NCBI RefSeq assembly: GCF_036588685.1
Contig: NC_086378.1
Span: 76,587,127 to 76,651,126, forward strand
From: Mytilus trossulus
Lineage: Eukaryota > Mollusca > Bivalvia > Mytilida > Mytilidae
Length of the DNA stretch: 64,000 nucleotides
Direction of reading: 5' to 3'
The position numbers and the translations under genes were made by a program. The number at the start of each line of letters is the position of its first letter. Positions within the stretch are counted from its first letter, which is position 1. The notes under the pieces are model-generated. The model worked only from the letters and a program-made list of their open reading frames with translations. It was not told where the DNA came from and ran no database searches. Of this stretch, positions 1-11,745 are shown one piece after another.

Positions 1-212
1 TGACTATCTAGAACTGTTATCTGGAACTGTTTTGCCATTATTTTTCTATTCATATTTACACAAAAATTGGTTGCACAGAACGTACGTTTTTCTATTAACT
101 AAAAAAGTATAAGTCTGTTAGTTCCTTTACACAGTAACAGTGTTATAACCAGCACAATCTTTTATCTTATCTCTGACAAAGACAAATATACAATATAATA
201 TTTTTGTTTCAG

Positions 213-3200
213 TGTATTTAACAACATCATGTAACCAGACCGTTGCCATAACAACTGGCATATCGCTGCAGTCCAGTACAGCATTATCTTACCCTAACTC
301 TATGAACTGTTACCTCGCTGTCACAGTACCCACGAACTATAAAGTAGTAGCTGTCTTTAGGTATGTTATACAATTGCTGATGCAGAAACATTCCAAATCG
401 TATATTTACATATATAATCAAGGAATTTATAGATACTTATTGCCAATAAGTTATTGGTGATTTTCTCTTGTTCAATACGGTAAGGGAATTTTATACCATC
501 TTATTTCTGTACTGCAGTATACATTTTTACCCTTTTTTTTTTTTTTTTAAATATTGGCACCTTTATTAATCAGTCATGAGAAGTAAGGTCATGTGTTATT
601 CCCTTGATTCATGTACATTTTTCTTTCTTTTTTTTCCCTCACAAACTGCATGTGGATATGTTTATTCTGTTTTAAATGACAATAAAGCTATTCTTATACC
701 AGCTTATACAGATATAGATTTAAGTACTTATATTGTAATCCTTGCTCATCAATTGGACAGTTTTCTCTGCTCATTTGTACTTGGATAAGGTATAAAATCA
801 TTGTAAATAAAATATAGTTTCATCGTGATTAAACAAAGCTTTGTCTATACATGTAGCTGTGCGAGATTCTATAAATTGTATCATTTGTTATTAAGTTTTG
901 TTTTCTTAAAGGACTAAAAATTAAATTTCCTCTGGTTCGACTTATGCTGGTTTTTACGCATTTATATTGAAGTTTCCTGTTTACGAGAATATAACCTATT
1001 GTTATGATTCTTATCCTTTCCCTTTCCACAAATGGCAAGGATCATTAAATATTAAGACAGACTCCGTACGATGCAGTGAGATATCGTCAGTATATGATTA
1101 GATGTATGGTGAGATATCGTCTGTATATGTAATATGATTAAATGTACAGTGAGATATCGTCGGTAAATGTAATATGATTAGATGTACAGTGAGATATCGT
1201 CAGTAAATGTAATAAGATCGTATTGATTTTCAATGATGAATGATGTCCTTTCAATGTTTCTATTGGTCCAAGTTGCCAGATTGCAAAAGTTCGATGCTAT
1301 ACTGATCATGTTACTAGCATAAATCACTTACTGTAAATTCAGATATTATTGCGTGCATTAATTATTGTGATTTTGTCATTTAAGACTTAAATGCGATTTT
1401 AATTTTTACGATTTTAAGAAAAATCCTGTAAAACCCGTATAAAATATTTCAAAATGCGAGTTTAAATTATTGCGTTTACAACTCATTCGCATTTTTCGCA
1501 ATAATAAAAACCTCGCAATAATTTCTGAATTTACAGTATATAATTGACGCGTTTGGTGTAACCGACAATTAAATGTGACATTTGATAGATTGAAATTAAC
1601 CTCTAATTATAATATAAATATTTGATTTAAGAAAGCTCGAGTTTAACCCTTTACAGTACTTAGTATACGAGGAAAAGTCATAATTCTTGATTTTTTTAGA
1701 CGATATGAAATTGAGGATCAACTGAATGGCGTTTGTAACGACATTGTCAATTTTTATGATGGAGTGGACACCTCTTCCAGTCCGTTGAATTTGGATCACA
1801 ACTGTGGATATATAGCGCCAACCAACATAACATCTACTGGAACTTCACTCACTGTTCAACTGGTTACCGACTCAACAGTCACGAACAGAGGCTTTGATCT
1901 TATACTTTCGGCATTTTCATATGGTAAGAGAAATGATCCAAAAAAATAAAATTAAAAAAACACACTTGTAGAAAATATACAAAATATGGAATGCTATTAC
2001 CTATTTTTGGATGTTAATGAAATTAAGAAACCTACTCACTAGTTTGTCAACATGTCTTCGGATTTTATTATGATTTCCATAACAAATTTTCTTCCAAACT
2101 GTCCTTTCTAAATAACCGAACTTGGAATAAACATGTTAGTCAGATGTCTTTTTTCCATTCTGTAGCCTACGACATAAATGTCGCGGAAGCGACACATGGC
2201 GATTACACATTCCGTCGTCTTTGGCATCGTCAACATTTTTAGCTGTTCCCCAAATCGCCATGTCCTACTGTCTCCATACTCGTTAAACAGTTGTTGTTTG
2301 ATTGCCAATGGAAGAGAGAGAGAGAGAGATGTTCACCTTAAAACCAAAAACCTTGGTCTCTGAAGAGCATTAAACTTGTTTAAACAGTTTGTCACTTCAT
2401 AATTATATTATTAAACTTTGATTTTTGTAGCACCCTGTTCAAGTAACCAATTTAGCTGTACCAACTCACTGTGTATTTCATCCTCACTAAAATGTGATAA
2501 TTATGACCAGTGTGGAGATCAGTCTGACGAATCGGACTGTACAGGTAATTAGTAACAACAACTGAAGATAATTCATTGTACATCTAATCATATACTGACG
2601 ATAATTCATTGTACATCTAATCATATACTGACGATATCTCACTGTACATCTAATCATATACTGCCGATATCTGACTGCACATCTAATCATACATACTGAC
2701 GATATCTCACTGCACATCTAATCATATACTGACGATATCTCACTGTATATCTAATCATATACTGATGATATCTCACTGTATATCTAATCATATACTGACG
2801 ATATCTCACTACACATCTAATCATATACTAAAGATATCTCACTGCACATCTAATCATATACTGACGATATCTCAATGCACATCTAATCATATACTGACGA
2901 TATCTCACTACATCTAATCATATAACATTTACTGACGATATCTCACTGTATTTCTAATCATATTACATTTACTGACGATATATCCCTGTAAATCTAATCA
3001 TATTACATTTACTGACGATATCAGACTGCACATTTAATCATATTACATTAACCGACGATATCTGACTGCACATATAATCATATTACATTTACTGACGATA
3101 TTTCACAGTACATCTAATCATATTACATTTACTGACGATATCTGACTGCACATCTAATCATATTACATTTACCGACGATATCTGACTGCACATCTAAACA

Positions 3201-5565
3201 TATTACATTTACTGACGATATCTAACTGCACATCTAATCATATTACATTTACCGACGATATCTGACTGCAAATCTAATCATATTACATTTACCGACGATA
3301 TCTCACAGTACATCTAATCATATTACATTTACCGACGATATCTTACTGTACATCTAACCATATTACATCTACCGACGATATCTGACTGCACATCTAATCA
3401 TATTACATTTACTGACGATATCTCACAGTACATCTAATCATATTACATTTACCGACGATATCTTACTGTACATCTAATCATATTACATCTACCGACGATA
3501 TCTGACTGCACATCTAATCATATTACATTTACTGACGATATCTGACTGCACATCTAATCATATTACATTTACCGACGATATCTCACTGCACATTTAATCA
3601 TATTACATTTACCGACGATATCTCACTGTACAACTAATCATATTACATTTACTGACAATATCTCACTGAACATCTAATTATATTACATTTACCGACGATA
3701 TCTCACTGTACATCTAATCAAATTACATTTGCTGACGATATCTCACTGTACATCTAATATTACATTTACTGACGATATATCGCTGCACATCCGATCATAT
3801 TACATATACAGACGATATCTCACTATACATCTAATCATATGACATATACAGACGATATCTCACTGTATATATAATATGATTAGATGTACAGTGAGATATC
3901 GTGCTTAACTACAGACGATATCTCACTGTACATCTAATCATATTGTATATACTGACGATATCTCACAGTTATCATATTCATATTACATCTACTGGCGATA
4001 CGTCACTGCACATGGAATCATACTAGAATGACATACAATCTCTCATCGAACAGATAATCAAAAGTAATGGCAATCTCTCTCTACATGATATTGAATATAT
4101 TGCATTGCGCAGGTACTTGCATTCACACTAAAATAATACTCAAGCTCGAAAATCAATGTCGTTGAGATGACCAACGATAACCTACAATTACAGATACTCA
4201 ATATACTATCAATTTATTTCTATTCCGTTATATTTGGGGTTTCCCTTATCTTTTTCTATCTTTAGTAACTGTGGTTTGTAGAACAAGTTTCGAAGTTGCC
4301 ATGAGAAAACCAAACCTACATTTTGACTTGCCTCTTATTTCGCCATATAGATAGATTAGAAATGTTTTAAATTCGGACGAATTTATGAGAGAGAATTTAA
4401 ATAACAAACAGAACAGTTATTCATAGATATGGTACTTACTAATGCTCTTTTCAAGTACACTTTCAATATTTCGGAAATCAATTTAAAAAAAAAAAGATAG
4501 ATTTTTGCTAATGAGAGGTTTGAGTGTTGTGATAGATATAGGAAGATGTGGTGTGAGTGCCAATGAGACAACTCTCCATCCAAATAGCAATTTAAAAAGT
4601 AAACCATTATAGGTTAAAGTACGGCCTTCAACACGGAGCCTTGGCTCACACCGAACAACAAGCTATAAAGGGCCCCAAAATTACTAGTGTAAAACCATTC
4701 AAGATAGTTTGCATTCTGTAAAGTTTTCCCATCACGTTTTGACTACAAGTAACAAGAAGATTCTTATATTGGGTTTGATTATGAACCCACAAAGTCTACC
4801 AACGCAAAACATTAATAAATTCATAGTTTTTAATTACTTGATGGAACAAATATATAGACACGTATTTTAGTATTTAATGTTTGGATATATCTCAACTTCG
4901 TGTAAATATGCTTAAAACCATTTAGCGGCATAAGTGATCAAGCAGTCTAGAAAATTCTATCAATTGTCTGTCTACAATGAGGCTGTTAGTTCGAAGCACG
5001 TTCATAGTGAGATGTGTTCGACTTAGATCTCACTTTACAAGTTTTCCAGCCGAGATTTGATGATTCTCGATCTCCAGGTCTGCCAGATTTCTCCACCAAA
5101 ATGAATAGACCATCATGAAATGACCATCTAATTTAAATAATTGCATGTATTGTATAAAGATGTCAAAATTTCATACTTGTTAAAACATACTTCCTAACTA
5201 TTTCAGATGCAGAATTGGCAAACTCAGAATCCAGTGATAACTCAGCGTTGATAGCAGGGATTGCCATTGGTGTCGGTTCGGTCGTCGTCATATGCGTTTT
5301 AATTGGTATCTATGTATACCGCCAATATAGATGGAAGATGTTCTTAAAGGATCCACTTCCTATTATACAACAATGGGATAATCAAAGTAATTATCCACTG
5401 ACTAGGAAATATTACAAAACTTATAACGATGGATACCATTCCATGAAGAACGGATCTGATCCCAACATGTCTTCATCTCAGGACAGACCTAGTACTCCTA
5501 ATTCAGGAGGAAGTTCAAGTAAAAGCATTATTAAAATTCCAAAGTCTGGAGATTCGATTGCATGA
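213..5565 (+). CDS. Gene A: CUB-LDLa single-pass membrane protein (5' partial)
   Basis: Four exons are visible: 213-360, 1700-1923, 2431-2544 and 5207-5565; the start lies upstream of the window. Each has AG/GT borders (donors GTATGT, GTAAGA, GTAATT) and the phases join cleanly (2, then 1, then 1). Exons 1-2 encode one CUB domain, with Cys pairs, a FYDGVDTSSSP segment, then CGYIAP and a TDSTVTNRGFDL ending. Exon 3 is a complete LDL-receptor class A module with six Cys and the acidic calcium box CGDQSDESDC. Exon 4 starts DAELANSE, has a transmembrane helix (about IAGIAIGVGSVVVICVLIGI), a basic stop-transfer YRQYRWK, and an ~80-aa Ser/Pro-rich tail ending in TGA. CUB and LDLa modules usually bind extracellular ligands, so I infer a surface receptor or co-receptor. 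NETO-like proteins share CUB-LDLa-TM order but have two CUBs; another CUB may lie upstream. Function not established. Confidence 0.8.
1066..1215 (-). repeat. Inverted copies (about 4) of the 40-bp minisatellite
   Basis: About four units read CAGTGAGATATCGTC followed by AGTAAATGTAATATGATT. This is the reverse complement of the large array at 2.56-4.0 kb. The units flank exon 2 and exon 3 of gene A in opposite orientation, so intronic RNA could pair across about 1.3 kb. Confidence 0.85.
1329..1538. mobile_element. MITE with 25-bp terminal inverted repeats
   Basis: The left end, TACTGTAAATTCAGATATTA plus TTGCG, is matched by the right end read on the other strand with one mismatch. TA dinucleotides at both outer edges could be the target duplication of a Tc1/mariner-type element, leaving a 206-bp body. 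There is no coding capacity; the inside is A+T-rich with GCG steps. The element sits 160 bp upstream of exon 2 of gene A. Confidence 0.7.
2560..4000 (+). repeat. 40-bp / 33-bp minisatellite array in gene A intron
   Basis: Tandem units contain ACTGACGATATCTCACTGTA then CATCTAATCAT. Units before about 2.92 kb are mostly 33 bp; later ones are 40 bp because they carry an extra TTACATT. Roughly 37 units are present. Near 3868-3903 one unit is inverted, creating a local palindrome. The array begins about 15 bp after the donor of the LDLa exon and occupies half of that intron. Confidence 0.92.
4525..4715 (+). repeat. Dispersed mussel repeat (copy 1)
   Basis: This contains GTGGTGTGAGTGCCAATGAG, then ACAACTCTCCATCC, then AAAGTAAACCATTATAGGT and GGGCCCC. 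Related copies lie at 12.52 and 22.39 kb on the same strand and near 37.2 and 43.3 kb on the other strand. I recognise the family as abundant in Mytilus; its transposition class is not clear to me. Confidence 0.75.
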
Positions 5566-6194
5566 AACAATATTTTGGTGTCCATGCAGTTTTTAGCAAA
5601 CTTAGGGATTTTTGTTTAAAAATTTCTTAGTTTAACAAATAGTTATAAATTTCTATATCGACAATTTAAAAAAAAATGCAAAAAAATATTTTAAATATTT
5701 TATTTCCTCTAACAATCAACTGAGTGATTTTTATATCTTTTTTCATTCAAAGTATGGTACTATTAATCCAAGTCTCAAAGTATATGTGTATTATATAGAA
5801 ATGAAAAAAATTTAAAAAGAAATATTCTTTAACACATTTAATTAGAGGGGAGGCAAATTCGTTAGTCCTCATCATTATAATCCCATTAAACATAAATTTG
5901 ACATCTTTTTTTTCAACTTACTTTCAAATTATTTGTTACTAATTTGTTTTGTTCAAAGTTTACCAAATTTGTCAAAATGATTAAGCAGAGAGAGGGAAAG
6001 AGAGAAAGAGAGAGATTTCTAACCGAAACATGAAGATTACCTTCAATCATTTAAGAATTTTGTGATATAGACTGATAATTTATTGAAAACTTATTTGTGT
6101 TTCTACATTTGTAATTTTTTTTATAGTTTTTTTTTAAATGTATTTCGCTGGCGAAAACCTTTTTATTATTAAAAAAAATATTTTTTGATTTGTG
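5566..6194. other. Downstream of gene A; no gene seen
   Basis: This is A+T-rich sequence that probably includes the gene A 3' UTR. A GA-rich microsatellite lies at about 5986-6015. No convincing AATAAA signal, exon or RNA gene was found. Confidence 0.5.
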
Positions 6195-6353
6195 TTGCAA
6201 GTTTTATAAAAGAATACAGAAATTTATCCCCGGCTTAGTATATATCTAGGATTTTGATTGGTTAACGCACGTCGTTAAAAAAACCCATAGTCCCTGGGTG
6301 TTGCTAACCCAATTCCCCGGACGTTGCTAACCATTATCCCGGGGAACTTCGCG

Positions 6354-6511
6354 ATAATGCATATTTTAAGGTTTTTCTTGTCGTAGAACACACCGAGGGG
6401 TGTCAGGATTAATCAAATGAAAGACCGACCGTAGTGAGGTCTTTCTTTTAGCAATCCTGACAACCCGAGGTGTGTTCTACGACAAGAAAAACCTTAAAAT
6501 ATGCATTATCT
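6354..6511. repeat. Foldback element, ~57-bp arms
   Basis: The left arm (6354-6410) starts ATAATGCATATTTTAAGGTT and ends at TGTCAGGATT. The right arm (6455-6511) is its near-perfect reverse complement. The loop carries a second small hairpin, GAAAGACC...GGTCTTTC, around CGACCGTAGTGAGG. This design, long arms plus a small inner hairpin, recurs at 28.56 kb, suggesting one class of foldback repeat. Confidence 0.8.
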
Positions 6512-6778
6512 GACTTATATACCGTAAAAAAAATAATTATTTTTTATAAAGATTTGCAAAATCTAGTATCCTATTTTACCGACAACACTAAAGTGGGATA
6601 TTCCTTTCTAATGCGTTCAGGTTTTAGTACGCCCTACGGCTCATTTAAAATGTGAAATAAAACTCACTCATTAATCTAGATATAAACCTTTTAAAAAATA
6701 TTATCCATACATAACTTCTTTTCCAGTGTATACTTTGTCTAGGTTGTTGAATGTACATTGATATACCAAATTGTGAGA

Positions 6779-9700
6779 GGCTACCTTGACTATGCGTTGT
6801 TGTTTGTATCATTACTACCAGGACTATGTTTTGTTGTTTGTATCATTACTACCAGGACTATGTGTTGTTGTTTGTATCATTGCTATCAGGACTATGTTTT
6901 GTTGTTTGTATCATTACTACCAGGACTATGTGTTGTTGTTTGTATCATTGCTATCAGGACTATGTTTTGTTGTTTGTATCATTGCTACAAGGACTATGTT
7001 TTGTTGTTTGTATCGTTGCTACCAGAACTATGTGTTGTTGTTTGTATCATTACTACCAGAACTATGTTTTGTTGTTTGTATCATTACTACCAGGACTATG
7101 TGTTGTTGTTTGTATCATTGCTATCAGGACTATGTTTTGTTGTTTGTATCATTGCTACAAGGACTATGTTTTGTTGTTTGTATCATTGCTACCAGAACTA
7201 TGTGTTGTTGTTTGTATCATTACTACCAGGACTATGTGTTGTTGTTTGTATCATTGCTACCAGGACTATGTGTTGTTGTTTGTATCATTACTACCAGAAC
7301 TATGTGTTGTTGTTTGTATCATTGCTACCAGGACTATGTGTTGTTGTTTGTATCATTGTTACCAGAGCTATGTGTTGTTGTTTGTATCATTACTACCAGG
7401 ACTATGTGTTGTTGTTTGTATCATTGCTACCAGGACTATGTGTTGTTGTTTGTATCATTGCTACCAGAACTATGTGTTGTTGTTTGTATCATTGCTACCA
7501 GGACTATGTGTTGTTGTTTGTATCATTACTACAAGGACTATGTTTTGTTGTTTGTATCATTGCTACCAGGACTATGTGTTGTTGTTTGTATCATTACTAC
7601 AAGGACTATGTGTTGTTGTTTGTATCATTACTACCAGAACTATGTGTTGTTGTTTGTATCATTACTACCAGGACTATGTGTTGTTGTTTGTATCATTACT
7701 ACCAGGACTATGTTTTGTTGTTTGTATCATTGCTACCAGGACTATGTGTTGTTGTCTGTATCATTACTACCAGGACTATGTGTTGTTGTTTGTATCATTG
7801 CTACCAGGACTATGTGTTGTTGTTTGTATCATTACTACCAGGACTATGTGTTGTTGTTTGTATCATTACTACCAGGACTATGTGTTGTTGTTTGTATCAT
7901 TGCTACCAGGACTATGTGTTGTTGTTTGTATCATTGCTACCAGGACTATGTGTTGTTGTTTGTATCATTACTACCAGGACTATGTTTTGTTGTTTGTATC
8001 ATTACTACCAGGACTATGTGTTGTTGTTTGTATCATTACTACCAGGACTATGTGTTGTTGTTTGTATCATTACTACCAGGACTATGTGTTGTTGTTTGTA
8101 TCATTACTACCAGGACTATGTGTTGTTGTTTGTATCATTACTACCAGGACTATGTGTTGTTGTTTGTATCATTGCTACCAGGACTATGTGTTGTTGTTTG
8201 TATCATTGCTACCAGGACTATGTTTTGTTGTTTGTATCATTGCTACCAGGACTATGTGTTGTTGTTTGTATCATTACTACAAGAACTATGTGTTGTTGTT
8301 TGTATCATTACTACCAGGACTATGTGTTGTTGTTTGTATCATTACTACAAGAACTATGTGTTGTTGTTTGTATCATTGCTACCAGGACTATGTGTTGTTG
8401 TTTGTATCATTACTACAAGAACTATGTGTTGTTGTTTGTATCATTGCTACAAGGACTATGTGTTGTTGTTTGTATCATTGCTACAAGGACTATGTGTTGT
8501 TGTTTGTATCATTACTACCAGGACTATGTGTTGTTGTTTGTATCATTGCTACCAGGACTATGTGTTGTTGTTTGTATCATTACTACAAGGACTATGTGTT
8601 GTTGTTTGTATCATTGCTACCAGGACTATGTGTTGTTGTTTGTATCATTGCTACCAGGACTATGTGTTGTTGTTTGTATCATTACTACCAGGACTATGTG
8701 TTGTTGTTTGTATCATTACTACCAGGACTATGTGTTGTTGTTTGTATCATTACTACCAGGACTATGTGTTGTTGTTTGTATCATTACTACAAGGACTATG
8801 TGTTGTTGTTTGTATCATTACTACAAGGACTATGTTTTGTTGTTTGTATCATTGCTACCAGGACTATGTGTTGTTGTTTGTATCATTGCTACCAGGACTA
8901 TGTGTTGTTGTTTGTATCATTACTACCAGGACTATGTGTTGTTGTTTGTATCATTGCTACCAGAACTATGTGTTGTTGTTTGTATCATTGCTACCAGGAC
9001 TATGTTTTGTTGTTTGTATCATTACTACCAGGACTATGTTTTGTTGTTTGTATCATTGCTACCAGGACTATGTGTTGTTGTTTGTATCATTGCTACCAGG
9101 ACTATGTGTTGTTGTTTGTATCATTGCTACCAGGACTATGTGTTGTTGTTTGTATCATTGCTACCAGAACTATGTGTTGTTGTTTGTATCATTGCTACCA
9201 GAACTATGTGTTGTTGTTTGTATCATTGCTACCAGGACTATGTTTTGTTGTTTGTATCATTACTACCAGGACTATGTTTTGTTGTTTGTATCATTACTAC
9301 CAGGACTATGTTTTGTTGTTTGTATCATTGCTACCAGGACTATGTTTTGTTGTTTGTATCATTGCTACCAGGACTATGTGTTGTTGTTTGTATCATTACT
9401 ACCAGGACTATGTGTTGTTGTTTGTATCATTACTACCAGGACTATGTGTTGTTGTTTGTATCATTACTACCAGGACTATGTGTTGTTGTTTGTATCATTA
9501 CTACCAGGACTATGTGTTGTTGTTTGTATCATTACTACAAGGACTATGTTTTGTTGTTTGTATCATGGCTACCAGGACTATGTTTTGTTGTTTGTATCAT
9601 GGCTACCAGGACTATGTGTTGTTGTTTGTATCATTACTACCAGGACTATGTGTTGTTGTTTGTATCATTACTACCAGGACTATGTGTTGTTGTTTGTATC

Positions 9701-11264
9701 ATTGCTACCAGAACTATGTGTTGTTGTTTGTATCATTGCTACCAGGACTATGTGTTGTTGTTTGTATCATTGCTTCCAGGACTATGTTTTGTTGTTTGTA
9801 TCATTGCTACCAGGACTATGTGTTGTTGTTTGTATCATTGCTACCAGGACTATGTGTTGTTGTTTGTATCATTGCTACCAGGACTATGTGTTGTTGTTTG
9901 TATCATTGCTACCAGAACTATGTGTTGTTGTTTGTATCATTGCTACCAGAACTATGTGTTGTTGTTTGTATCATTGCTACCAGGACTATGTTTTGTTGTT
10001 TGTATCATTACTACCAGGACTATGTTTTGTTGTTTGTATCATTACTACCAGGACTATGTTTTGTTGTTTGTATCATTGCTACCAGGACTATGTGTTGTTG
10101 TTTGTATCATTACTACCAGGACTATGTTTTGTTGTTTGTATCATTACTACCAGGACTATGTGTTGTTGTTTGTATCATTACTACCAGGACTATGTGTTGT
10201 TGTTTGTATCATTACTACCAGGACTATGTGTTGTTGTTTGTATCATTACTACCAGAACTATGTGTTGTTGTTTGTATCATTACTACCAGGACTATGTGTT
10301 GTTGTTTGTATCATTGCTACCAGAACTATGTGTTGTTGTTTGTATCATTACTACCAGAACTATGTGTTGTTGTTTGTATCATAACTACCAGGACTATGTG
10401 TTGTTGTTTGTATCATTACTACCAGGACTATGTTTTGTTGTTTGTATCATTACTACCAGGACTATGTGTTGTTGTTTGTATCATTACTACCAGAACTATG
10501 TGTTGTTGTTTGTATCATTACTACCAGGACTATGTGTTGTTGTTTGTATCATTGCTACCAGAACTATGTGTTGTTGTTTGTATCATTACTACCAGGACTA
10601 TGTGTTGTTGTTTGTATCATTACTACCAGAACTATGTGTTGTTGTTTGTATCATTACTACCAGGACTATGTTTTGTTGTTTGTATCATTACTACCAGGAC
10701 TATGTGTTGTTGTTTGTATCATTACTACAAGGACTATGTGTTGTTGTTTGTATCATTACTACCAGAACTATGTGTTGTTGTTTGTATCATTACTACCAGG
10801 ACTATGTTTTGTTGTTTGTATCATTACTACCAGAACTATGTGTTGTTGTTTGTATCATTACTACCAGGACTATGTTTTGTTGTCTGTATCATTACTACCA
10901 GAACTATGTGTTGTTGTTTGTATCATTACTACAAGGACTATGTGTTGTTGTTTGTATCATTACTACCAGGACTATGTGTTGTTGTCTGTATCATTACTTC
11001 CAGGACTATGTTTTGTTGTTTGTATCATTACTACCAGAACTATGTGTTGTTGTTTGTATCATTGCTACCAGGACTATGTGTTGTTGTTTGTATCATTGCT
11101 ATCAGGACTATGTTTTGTTGTTTGTATCATTACTACCAGGACTATGTTTTGTTGTTTGTATCATTACTACCAGGACTATGTGTTGTTGTTTGTATCATTA
11201 CTACCAGGACTACGTGTTGTTGTTTGTATCATTGCTACCAGGACTATGTGTTGTTGTTTGTATC
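6779..11264 (+). repeat. 34-bp minisatellite, about 132 copies
   Basis: The unit is TGTTGTTGTTTGTATCATTA followed by CTACCAGGACTATG. It varies mainly at three places: ATTAC/ATTGC, CCAGG/CCAGA/CAAGG and TGTGTTG/TGTTTTG. No phase of the unit contains a stop, and 34 is not a multiple of 3. All three forward frames are therefore open for 3.6-5 kb and encode the same 34-residue repeat, shifted. The apparent 1200-1680-residue proteins are a by-product of this arithmetic. No promoter, signal peptide or splice structure supports a gene. Confidence 0.95.
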
Positions 11265-11745
11265 ATTGGTCATCTTGTTTAGTTTCGGAGGAGTTCGGGT
11301 GTTGGTGTTGTTTGTATCATTGGTCATCTTGTTTTGTTTCGGAGGAGTTCGGGTGTTGGTGTTGTTTGTATCATTGGTCATCTTGTTTTGTTTCGGAGGA
11401 GTTCGGGTGTTGGTGTTGTTTGTATCATTGGTCATCTTGTTTTGTTTCGGAGGAGTTCGGGTGTTGGTGTTGTTTGTATCATTGGTCATCTTGTTTTGTT
11501 TCGGAGGAGTTCGGGTGTTGGTGTTGTTTGTATCATTAGTCATCTTGTTTTGTTTCGGAGGAGTTCGGGTGTTGGTGTTGTTTGTATCATTGGTCATCTT
11601 GTTTAGTTTCGGAGGAGTTCGGGTGTTGGTGTTGTTTGTATCATTGGTCATCTTGTTTTGTTTCGGAGGAGTTCGGATGTTGGTGTTGTTTGTTTCATTG
11701 ATCATCTTGTTTTGTTTCGGAGGAGTTCGGGTGGTGGTGTTGTAT
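11265..11745 (+). repeat. 54-bp minisatellite, about 9 copies
   Basis: The unit contains GTCATCTTGTTTTGTTTCGG, then AGGAGTTCGGGTGTTGG, then the 16-bp TGTTGTTTGTATCATT shared with the adjacent 34-bp array. It therefore looks like a derivative that acquired about 38 bp of new sequence and was re-amplified. Since 54 is a multiple of 3, each frame gives its own 18-residue repeat, including a Thr/Asn/Pro-rich one on the minus strand. I do not regard these as genes. Confidence 0.93.

Larger units (their letters stand above)
361..1699 (+). other. Gene A intron (1.3 kb)
   Basis: The intron runs from donor GTATGT to acceptor TTTTTTTAG. It holds four inverted copies of the gene-A minisatellite and a MITE, both listed separately. 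Short open frames here look like chance. Confidence 0.7.

Noticed and set aside
2560-4000. CRISPR-like array (regular 33-40 bp repeats)
   Set aside because: Units are contiguous with no unique spacers and lie in a eukaryotic intron; it is a minisatellite.
11244-11705. Thr/Asn/Pro-rich 18-residue repeat protein on the minus strand
   Set aside because: By-product of the stop-free 54-bp array; no start context or flanking gene signals.
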